DNA of 43,355 nucleotides from a virus. A model generated the notes under the pieces. It saw only the letters and a program-made list of their open reading frames with translations, did no database searches and was not told the origin of the DNA. The position numbers and the translations under genes were made by a program. Where the stretch lies: the IMG/VR virus record IMGVR_UViG_3300046817_000744, positions 1 to 43,355 of that record. One strand, 5' to 3'. Shown here piece after piece: positions 1 through 5,969 of this stretch; position 1 is the first letter of the stretch, and each line of letters opens with the position of its first letter.

Positions 1-140
1 CCGGAGGCGGAGGCGGAGCGGGAGGCGCAACCGGAGGCGGAGGCGGAGCGGGAGGCGCAACCGGAGGCGGAGGCGGAGCGGGAGGCGCAACCGGAGGCGG
101 AGGCGGAGCGGGAGGCGCAACCGGCTCCGCGGGCTTGCCG
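1..140. repeat. Terminal direct repeat and 30-bp tandem array (left copy)
   Basis: Four perfect 30-bp units, each reading CCGGAGGCGGAGGCGGAGCG then GGAGGCGCAA, are followed by 20 bp of unique flank. The same 140 bp recurs at 43216-43355 with one difference (C at 14, T at 43229). The repeat is coding: on the minus strand each unit encodes VAPPAPPPPP. The identity of the two ends shows that the contig is a circle cut inside this array, so the true number of units is uncertain. Confidence 0.95.
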
Positions 141-1171
141 TGCTGAGCAATGGCGCTCTCTAGGGTCCCGGCCGCGTGGTGGGCCTTGTAGAAGCCGTGC
201 CACTCGCTCCCGACCGGATGCCAGAGTTTCCCGTCATAGAACGGTTGGTTCTCCACGAACGGCCCGGGAGCCGTTGCCGGGTTCACGGCTCCGGCCAACG
301 CCGGTGCGTTGCCGGCCGGAGGGAGTGCTGCGTTTTGCTCGATTTTCGAAAGAAGAGATTCGCGATCGTTCATGTGGAATAGGCTCCTAACCTTGCTTGT
401 TGAATTCAATAGTCCGTGCTGTTTGCAACGTTCGATGTGCACGCATCCGCCATATTGGTTGCATGCCTTGGGATTCGGCTCCAACTCGACGGCAGTGCGC
501 TTTGCGCGGATGTGCGCTTGCATGAGGCTCGCGCTTGTGTGGAGGCGTTCTAGGGCTTGCTCCGTCTCTCCCGGAGTAATGACCGGCCGGGCGTTGGTTC
601 CTTCCTCATATACCGGAAACGTTTTTGGTTCTCCGACTGTCGCCGTGTAGTTCCAGTGCAGTTCAACTACGGGCACGTTGAACGCGTACATGTGCTCCGC
701 CGCGTAGAGCCCAGATTGTAGGTTATCCGTTCGCAGCTCCTTTGCCGTTTTCCCCCACTGTTTGGGATCTTTGCTGGACTTGTGATCGCCCACGTACCGG
801 CTAGGCATTTCGAAATCCTTATAGCCACGGAACGGAATCCCGAGGATTGAAATCCGAAACTCCCGCTCTACCTCCAGGCCTTTCAGTCTAGGCGTTGGGA
901 TGAGATGCAGCGCGGACAGAGCGCGGAGGCCTTCCGGCGTGAGCGTGTCTAGCGGCTTGCCGTCTCGCAGCCAGTCTTCGAGCACCTTGTGAAAGCGCTT
1001 CCCGAATTCCGCGGAAGCGTTGGAAGAGCGCGGCACTCCGTCGAGCTTGTTCCACGCCCATTTCACTTCGCAAAGATCGAACGTCTCGCATTGTGTGACG
1101 CTGAATACGTGCGTCTCAACGTCCGGATAGACGAACGTTTCCGGCTCTTGTTCGCGTTCCGTTTCACCCAC
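1..1171 (-). CDS. Cas4/RecB-like PD-(D/E)XK iron-sulfur nuclease fused to a polyproline tail (N-terminal part; continues at 43215)
   Basis: The frame opens at a GTG at 1171, overlapping the stop of the HTH gene upstream, and stays open to base 1. It resumes at the right end of the window, giving about 455 aa on the closed circle. Residues 1-266 look like a RecB/Cas4-family exonuclease: His61 in GKRFHK, Asp119, the D-x-K motif at 129-131 (GDHKSS) and a Q-x3-Y motif at 152-156. Cysteines at 28/34, 237, 243 and 249 match the one-plus-three Fe-S cluster pattern of this family. Such enzymes resect DNA ends in recombination and replication. The nuclease has no stop codon: it runs into Met267, which has AGGAG eight bases upstream, then into a linker and the VAPPAPPPPP repeats. 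Met267 could also start a separate short protein. The fold call is from motifs only. Confidence 0.82.
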   Translation of the reverse strand, partial: MGETEREQEPETFVYPDVETHVFSVTQCETFDLCEVKWAWNKLDGVPRSSNASAEFGKRFHKVLEDWLRDGKPLDTLTPEGLRALSALHLIPTPRLKGLEVEREFRISILGIPFRGYKDFEMPSRYVGDHKSSKDPKQWGKTAKELRTDNLQSGLYAAEHMYAFNVPVVELHWNYTATVGEPKTFPVYEEGTNARPVITPGETEQALERLHTSASLMQAHIRAKRTAVELEPNPKACNQYGGCVHIERCKQHGLLNSTSKVRSLFHMNDRESLLSKIEQNAALPPAGNAPALAGAVNPATAPGPFVENQPFYDGKLWHPVGSEWHGFYKAHHAAGTLESAIAQHGKPAEPVAPPAPPPPPVAPPAPPPPPVAPPAPPPPPVAPPAPPPPP

Positions 1172-1373
1172 GACTAGGGACCATTGCCGCACGAAGCTCC
1201 GGCGTATCACTGACCCAACGCCAAAGCGTGCGCAGGTTCATGTGCAGCTCGCGCGCGGTACCTGCAACGCTACCGTGCTTCGCGTACGCGGCGAGGATCA
1301 TCCGCACCGCGGTTGCCCTGTCTTCGCCTCCGCGCGCTAGCAGATTTGTTATCGGTGTGTGTCCGAATTGCAT
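1164..1373 (-). CDS. Small Fis-type helix-turn-helix protein
   Basis: A 69-aa protein. Residues from about 30 to 55 (GSVAGTARELHMNLRTLWRWV) form a clear Fis/NtrC-type helix-turn-helix, so it probably binds DNA as a small regulator or nucleoid-like factor. I chose the ATG at 1373 because the longer frame begins at a TTG at 1412 without a good ribosome binding site. Its TGA overlaps the GTG of the nuclease gene by 8 bp, which suggests translational coupling. A second protein with the same type of HTH lies at 8299-8532. The regulatory target is unknown. Confidence 0.75.
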   Translation of the reverse strand: MQFGHTPITNLLARGGEDRATAVRMILAAYAKHGSVAGTARELHMNLRTLWRWVSDTPELRAAMVPSRG

Positions 1374-1442
1374 GAGAGAAAACCCTTTCGGGAGTCGGAG
1401 AGAATAGCACAACGGGCACGGAGGAGACGGAGAGTTTCAACC

Positions 1443-1718
1443 CTACAGCTCCCGGATCTGAACGATCCATTCATCGTCCGTGTCTCGTTTGAACACGGCA
1501 TGGATCCAACCCGAAACCGGTTTGCCGTTCAGCATGATCCGGAAGGAGAGGGTATCCACTCCGTTGACGCTTCCGGTTCCTTGCTCGATTGTAAGCCCGG
1601 CCGCCTTGGACTCTTCCGGAGTTGCGTAGCCTCGTTCTTTGCAGATTTCGGCGCAACGCTTCTCCACGGCATGCAAGAGCATTAGGTGCACTTCATGAGC
1701 AAGCGCTTCGACGCTCAT
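1443..1718 (-). CDS. Hypothetical protein, 91 aa
   Basis: Starts at an ATG at 1718 that overlaps the TGA of the preceding gene (ATGA), so the two are probably translated together. The first 35 residues look helical, with two cysteines in a KRCAEICKERGY segment. The second half looks like a short beta sheet ending in WIHAVFKRDTDDEWIVQIREL. I recognise no family. The gene sits in the leftward recombination and replication operon between a coiled-coil phage protein and the HTH gene. A longer frame extends upstream but would lie almost wholly inside the neighbouring gene. Confidence 0.65.
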   Translation of the reverse strand: MSVEALAHEVHLMLLHAVEKRCAEICKERGYATPEESKAAGLTIEQGTGSVNGVDTLSFRIMLNGKPVSGWIHAVFKRDTDDEWIVQIREL

Positions 1719-2338
1719 TTCGCACTCCGAACCGTGAGTGATTCTTCCTCGAAGAATCTCACACCCGGGATCGAGAGAACCGCGGATTTGTCGTGCTTGT
1801 GGGTTTCGATCAAGCGGTTGATCTTGTCCGGGTCCGGAGAGCAATACTCCCGAGGAACCATCGCAGCATCCACGATCTCTGCTTTCCAACGTTTGACGGA
1901 ATGCGTCCCGGTCGGGAGCGTTGGCATTTGCACCGCCAAGACGTCGGCTCCCGCTGCGATTTGCTGCATCGCCTCCACGGCCGCCGCTTTGCCTTTCTGG
2001 ACATACGCGATGATCAAGCCCTTGAGATGCTTCTCCGCCGCGTCCAGGTCTTTCACGGCTGGCATGAGCAGAGCGTTCACCGCTGCCTCCGCTTGCCTCA
2101 AGGGTGCGGTGATTGTTTTGCGGGAATCGTCAATCCTCGTTTTCTCCGCCCGGATCATTTCGATCACGGACTTTACCTCGGAGCACCGAGTTTCATCCGC
2201 GATCAACGTGCCTCGTGCACCGGCCAGAACGCGCGCCGCGAAAACAGTTTCCGCACTTGCGGCCGTCTCTAGTGCCTTGCTCGGAGGCGGAACGGTAATC
2301 GTACCCTCTTGCCCTTTCAGGGCTAGTTCGGTGCTCAC
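1715..2338 (-). CDS. Phage coiled-coil protein of the recombination module, function unknown
   Basis: A 207-aa protein starting at a GTG that overlaps the previous stop (GTGA). Residues about 40-125 are strongly helical and charged and likely form a coiled coil. The C-terminal part has a pattern I associate with conserved phage proteins found near recombinases: a W/KAEIVD segment, VPREY, a PD-x-DKINRLIE helix and IPGVRFFEE. No catalytic motif is visible. A structural or accessory role in DNA recombination or replication is inferred only from position beside the nuclease and the ParB-like gene. Confidence 0.72.
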   Translation of the reverse strand: MSTELALKGQEGTITVPPPSKALETAASAETVFAARVLAGARGTLIADETRCSEVKSVIEMIRAEKTRIDDSRKTITAPLRQAEAAVNALLMPAVKDLDAAEKHLKGLIIAYVQKGKAAAVEAMQQIAAGADVLAVQMPTLPTGTHSVKRWKAEIVDAAMVPREYCSPDPDKINRLIETHKHDKSAVLSIPGVRFFEEESLTVRSAK

Positions 2339-2760
2339 TTGCCGGCCGCTTGCTTTCCCGCCTCTGCAAGGAACCGGAGCGCGGCCCGGCCCATTCGAGT
2401 GGCGTGCTTGTCGCGGCGCATTTGGTGGATCAGCGCGGCGTTTTGCTTATCTGCCTTGTCTTTGGCTGTTTTTTCGGCATGCAAATGCGCGACGGTAGCA
2501 TCCAACAAATCAGCGATCTCCGAAAGCTTCCGCGCTTCCTGGACATCCCGCACGCGGTGAATACGCGCGGCTACTTCATCCACGGCCGTGAGCACGCGCG
2601 GATCGTTGTCCTCCACGCGCTCTGGTGCGTCGAGCGCTTCGAACACGCGCTTTTCTAGTTCGGTATAGCTTTCTCGATCCTCCGGATCTACTATCCGGTC
2701 TAGCTGGTCTCCGAACAACTCCCGGAGGCGCTCCCTATTCTTGTCGTTCAATCTTCCCAT
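2335..2760 (-). CDS. Hypothetical charged helical protein, 141 aa
   Basis: The start chosen is the ATG at 2760, which has GGGAGC about 7 bases upstream. A GTG at 2850 overlaps the ParB-like gene's stop (GTGA) in the same frame and would add 30 residues, so the start is uncertain. The protein is mostly helical and rich in Glu, Arg and Lys, with no motif I recognise. Its stop overlaps the next gene's start (GTGA). The 90 bp between the two possible starts contains a tRNA-like sequence, described separately. Confidence 0.68.
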   Translation of the reverse strand: MGRLNDKNRERLRELFGDQLDRIVDPEDRESYTELEKRVFEALDAPERVEDNDPRVLTAVDEVAARIHRVRDVQEARKLSEIADLLDATVAHLHAEKTAKDKADKQNAALIHQMRRDKHATRMGRAALRFLAEAGKQAAGK

Positions 2761-2776
2761 TTTCGTGCTCCCTTCG

Positions 2777-2824
2777 TGAACCGTCCAGGATTCGAACCGG
2801 CCTAAAAGCCCCAAGGCACGGCTC
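2777..2824 (-). other. tRNA-like remnant
   Basis: The minus strand holds a 7-bp helix (GAGCCGT at the 5' end, ACGGTTC at the 3' end, one G-U pair) enclosing a T-arm-like GGTTCGAATCC. An A follows at the discriminator position. A 4-bp GCCT/AGGC helix sits where an anticodon stem would be. At about 48 nt it has no D arm and cannot be a normal tRNA. It may be a decayed tRNA or a coincidence within the longer version of the gene at 2335-2760. Confidence 0.35.
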
Positions 2825-2846
2825 TTGCGCCTTTCGGCGCGTGTGC

Positions 2847-3776
2847 TCACTCCGGTTTCAATGCCTTCCGGAAAAGCTTTTGCACATCGTCATAGCCTTT
2901 CAGTGCGGCCGGGCCTTCTCCGAGAACGGCCCGAAGCACGGCATTGGCCAACTCGATGTTTTCCGTGCCCTTGCCGTAGGGTTCCTCTTTCGTCGCGGCC
3001 GTGAGGTAGGCGAATTTCTTGACCTGCGCAGCGGTCATTTTGGCCGACGTTTCCTTGGCCTCTGCCGGCTTGGTCTCTCCCTTCGAGTGGTTCTCTTTCT
3101 GCTCCTTCTTGAGCTTCCGAACCTGCTCCGCCTGGGCTTGCCCTTTCGTGTTCTTGGCCGTGGCCAGCGCGGCCGCTTGGTCCTTCGGAGCCATCGTTCC
3201 GATCGTGGATGCGGCTTTGGCCGTAATCTCACCTCGGGCCACGGCTCCAATGGTTTCGCTCCCGGCTTGGAGCATATCGAACCATGCGCGCACGGCCGGG
3301 ACGCCCACGGCAAACACGCGTGAGATCTCCTCGTTCGTCCTGCCGGCCGCACGGAGGCGCTCCGCTTTCCTGGCTTTGGCCAAGAGAGAATCGCCTTGTC
3401 GGAACCCTTCGTTCTCGATGATCAGTGACGCAAGCGGATCGTAGTCATCGATCACGCACTTGATCAGGATCTCTGATTTCATCAAGCGCTGCGCTTCCCG
3501 GGCGTGCTTCACGCGCTGGCGTCCGGTCACCACGAAGACTCGGTTCTTCGGATCGCTCTTGGCTCGGCGGACCTTGATCGGTTCCCTCACGCCGTGCTCC
3601 GCAATGCTCGCCACGAGATCCGGGTTGATCGGGAGGTTGATCCGATCGGGATCCGCAAGGTCCGGGTACTCCTCCGCAGGGCAATCAAGGCCCACGATCG
3701 TGAGATCTGCACACGGAATGTTCACGCCGGTAAACGTGCTTTCCGCCTTGAACGTTTCTTTCAGCGAAGCTCCCAT
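2847..3776 (-). CDS. ParB-like nuclease-domain protein
   Basis: A 309-aa protein. Residues about 45-120 match the ParB/Srx fold: NPDLVASIAEHGVREPIKV, then a VVTGRQRVKHA stretch at 82-92 corresponding to the GxRR nucleotide-binding loop. Residues 146-169 form the helix-turn-helix that follows this domain in ParB/Noc-type proteins. The C-terminal third is Lys/Ala/Glu-rich and ends in another helical segment. Phage ParB-like proteins bind DNA and sometimes act as CTP-dependent clamps or nucleases; which applies here cannot be read from sequence. The ATG at 3776 follows the upstream stop by a few bases, and 186 codons of unlike composition are excluded by this choice. Confidence 0.82.
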   Translation of the reverse strand: MGASLKETFKAESTFTGVNIPCADLTIVGLDCPAEEYPDLADPDRINLPINPDLVASIAEHGVREPIKVRRAKSDPKNRVFVVTGRQRVKHAREAQRLMKSEILIKCVIDDYDPLASLIIENEGFRQGDSLLAKARKAERLRAAGRTNEEISRVFAVGVPAVRAWFDMLQAGSETIGAVARGEITAKAASTIGTMAPKDQAAALATAKNTKGQAQAEQVRKLKKEQKENHSKGETKPAEAKETSAKMTAAQVKKFAYLTAATKEEPYGKGTENIELANAVLRAVLGEGPAALKGYDDVQKLFRKALKPE

Positions 3777-3780
3777 TCTA

Positions 3781-4023
3781 TTACACGCCTTTCTTTTCTT
3801 TGATCGTTCGTTTGAGATCGGCCAACGTTGCGTCGATGATCCGATCGGATACGGAGAAGAATGCGGCCCATTTGGCATCGAAGCTACGCCTTTGCAACTC
3901 GCACCAATTCGTGAACATCTCGTTCCGGAATCGATACATCGCAACCGAGCCGGCAATGTTTGCCGTTCTGTTTGCTAGCTCCACTGATGTCGTAGCGTCT
4001 GACGAAGTCCGGAGTATTGCCAT
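3781..4023 (-). CDS. Small hypothetical protein, 80 aa
   Basis: Begins at an ATG at 4023 and ends 5 bases before the ParB-like start. The C-terminal half is amphipathic and basic (DATLADLKRTIKEKKGV). The middle carries aromatic residues (MYRFRNEMFTNWCELQRR). No family is recognised. It overlaps the possible membrane-protein gene upstream by 49 bp, so the real start may be the later ATG near 3936. Confidence 0.5.
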   Translation of the reverse strand: MAILRTSSDATTSVELANRTANIAGSVAMYRFRNEMFTNWCELQRRSFDAKWAAFFSVSDRIIDATLADLKRTIKEKKGV

Positions 4024-4178
4024 TTGTAGTGAAGCAGAACGACTTGACCGAACAAGGCAGCGCGCTTTTGCTCATGCCTGGATCGGGAGATCTTGTTAGT
4101 GTCGAACGGCCGGGTTGTGTGCTCGAAAGCGTAGGCGTCTGCCGCTGCAAGAACGAAACTAGCGATGAACAGGTCCAA
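3975..4178 (-). CDS. Small membrane-anchored hypothetical protein
   Basis: A 67-aa frame from a TTG at 4178, with AAAGGG just upstream and an in-frame stop immediately before that. It starts with one hydrophobic segment (LFIASFVLAAADAYAF) and continues with a polar tail. The N-terminus could be a signal peptide or a single membrane span. It overlaps the next gene, and no homologue is recognised. Confidence 0.42.
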   Translation of the reverse strand: MDLFIASFVLAAADAYAFEHTTRPFDTNKISRSRHEQKRAALFGQVVLLHYKWQYSGLRQTLRHQWS

Positions 4179-4262
4179 GGTTTTCCCTTTCTAAGCGCCA
4201 TCCGTGGCACTGTCAAGGACAAGATCCGGGATCGGATCATGCCCTTTGCAGTGTCGCGGATG

Positions 4263-4526
4263 TCAATCGCGCCCTTCTTGTTTGAGCCAGTAGTCTCGTC
4301 TTTCGATCTCCTCTTGCTCGTCTGCGCGTGCGCGGAGTCTTTTCATCACTTGCTCGTGTGTTTCTCCTTTCTTGACGTCTTCTGACCAGCCGAACCAAAC
4401 CTTCCCCACCGGTTGGCCACGATGTCCGAAACGCCCAACCTGGATCGATCGTCCGTAGGAAACCGAATCGTTATGGTCAACCAAGCTGTTTAAAACACGG
4501 GTCAAAGCAATGACCAGTCTTCGCAT
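4263..4526 (-). CDS. Hypothetical protein, 87 aa
   Basis: The ATG at 4526 is supported by a strong GGAGG at 4535-4539. The N-terminal 50 residues look like a small mixed fold (GRFGHRGQPVGKVWFGWSED). The last 35 residues form a charged helix rich in Glu and Arg. I do not recognise the family. It lies just after the DUF932 gene in the same leftward transcription unit, downstream of the promoter at 5682-5710. Confidence 0.65.
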   Translation of the reverse strand: MRRLVIALTRVLNSLVDHNDSVSYGRSIQVGRFGHRGQPVGKVWFGWSEDVKKGETHEQVMKRLRARADEQEEIERRDYWLKQEGRD

Positions 4527-4592
4527 GTCCGGTACCTCCAACGCCGCAAGGCCCAACCTTTCGGTATGGGCCGGGCCTTGCGTGGGTGCGGG

Positions 4593-5639
4593 TTACTCCG
4601 CGTCTGCGAGCATTTGTTGCAGGATGTCCGATCCGACCGTTGCCGGGTTGGCTCCGGAGGCCAGCGCGTCCGGGACAGTCATTGCCTGGATCTCTCCGTT
4701 GCTCATGATCATTTCGATCTTGAGGAGAATCTCCTCCACGTCTTCTCCGCGCTTGCCGAGAAGCATCGAGTCCAAGCGGTTGCCTCCGCGGAGCTTGCGT
4801 GCGTCTCCGCTCTCCGTACGGTCGACCAAGTACGTGGCCGCGTTCCAAAGCGACGCTAGCGAGTTGCCAGCGGCGTTAATCGGCATTGCCGCTGCGATGC
4901 GACCAGCGGCCCGGGCGTTCTCCGCGCGCGTCTTGGCGTTGGGCGTGGCGTCTTCCTTGGCGGCCGGGAAGAGAAGATCGAAAGCCTTCTCCGCGTTGGT
5001 GCGATCCATGCGGAACGTTTCCGCCGCGTGGTACATTTCTTTGACCTTCTCGCCGGTCTTGATGGCATCACCCACGGACGCGGTCAGTGCCTTGATCTTG
5101 TCGTGAATCGATGAAGTGTGGCGGAACGCGGCCATGCCGTGCCCGTCGCTCCGGATTGCTGCGGAGAGAGTATTGCAGCAAACGACTCGCACCGAGGTGT
5201 GGCCGCATCGAAACTTCTGCGAACCGTCGAAGCTGTCGACCATGACGAAGTAAGTCCGGATGCCGTTCGACTCGCCTACCTCGAAGGTGGCGACGATCAC
5301 GCGGCCGTTCCGGAGCGAGAATGCGCCCGTGGGCTTTGCTCCGGCAGTCACGGCCGCCGCGATGAGATCGCGCCAAGCTTCCGGCGTGGCCGGTTCGTAC
5401 TTGTCGCCCACGACTCCGACGACGTCCGCGGAGCTGTCCGCGTAGGTTGCTACGACTGCATCGCGATAGCACTTGAGGCCGGCAACGGTCATGAGCGCGG
5501 CCGTGGAGACGTGCGTCGGCCAAGCACGCACGCGCTCTCCGTGAGCGATCATCTCCTTCGCGTCGGCCATCGTGCCGATCTCCTCCAAGCCGTGCCAAGA
5601 GGAATCAACGAGAACACCACGGGTAAAGTTTGCGGTCAT
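4593..5639 (-). CDS. DUF932-family phage/plasmid protein
   Basis: A 348-aa protein of the DUF932 family. The hallmarks visible are SSWHGL near residue 13, VVGDKYEP near 76, a NGRVIVATFEVG strand near 111, and the RVVCCNTLSAA motif near 151. The family is common in phages and plasmids near replication genes; its molecular function is not established. I chose the ATG at 5639, which has a GGAAG ribosome binding site, over an ATG eight codons upstream. It is the first gene after a near-consensus sigma70-type promoter, so it is probably an abundant early product. The C-terminal 100 residues are helical and acidic. Confidence 0.85.
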   Translation of the reverse strand: MTANFTRGVLVDSSWHGLEEIGTMADAKEMIAHGERVRAWPTHVSTAALMTVAGLKCYRDAVVATYADSSADVVGVVGDKYEPATPEAWRDLIAAAVTAGAKPTGAFSLRNGRVIVATFEVGESNGIRTYFVMVDSFDGSQKFRCGHTSVRVVCCNTLSAAIRSDGHGMAAFRHTSSIHDKIKALTASVGDAIKTGEKVKEMYHAAETFRMDRTNAEKAFDLLFPAAKEDATPNAKTRAENARAAGRIAAAMPINAAGNSLASLWNAATYLVDRTESGDARKLRGGNRLDSMLLGKRGEDVEEILLKIEMIMSNGEIQAMTVPDALASGANPATVGSDILQQMLADAE

Positions 5640-5681
5640 TTGGTTATCTTCCTTCCGAAGCATCGTGTGCTTCTAAGGAGC

Positions 5682-5710
5682 AAGATAGGCTTCCCACGGA
5701 ACCGTGTCAA
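5682..5710 (-). promoter_or_regulatory. Sigma70-type promoter for the DUF932 gene and downstream genes
   Basis: On the minus strand a consensus TTGACA (5705-5710) and TATCTT (5682-5687) are separated by exactly 17 bases. The DUF932 start codon lies about 43 bases downstream. It would let the DUF932, ParB-like and nuclease genes be transcribed independently of the PrimPol gene by host RNA polymerase. Confidence 0.8.
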
Positions 5711-5762
5711 GTGTGTCGTGGTCGATTTCATCAAACAGCGAGAAAAAGGCTTCTGCACCGTG

Positions 5763-5969
5763 TCACGGTTGGCGCTTCCGGAGCACGCCATCCGCCGTCC
5801 GTTGCACCCAAACAGGGGAAACGCGGCGAACGCGGAATCCGTCTGGCGTTTCCTCGATCTTCAGGTAGCTCACGCCAAAAGAGAGCGCGTCGAAGATCGC
5901 AAGCGCGCAGTCTTCCGAAGAAAGCCGCGCGATCATCTCCGGCCCGGCTTCGCTTGCTCGCTTGATCAT
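5763..5969 (-). CDS. Hypothetical protein, 68 aa
   Basis: The ATG at 5969 overlaps the TGA of the PrimPol gene (ATGA), so translation is probably coupled. The protein is MIKRASEAG followed by a helix and a short beta-rich region (GVSYLKIEETPDGFRVRR). No motif or family is recognised. It closes the PrimPol transcription unit, about 50 bp before the promoter at 5682-5710. Confidence 0.62.
   Translation of the reverse strand: MIKRASEAGPEMIARLSSEDCALAIFDALSFGVSYLKIEETPDGFRVRRVSPVWVQRTADGVLRKRQP

Noticed and set aside
1-140. CRISPR array
   Set aside because: Units are contiguous with no spacers and lie inside a coding frame.
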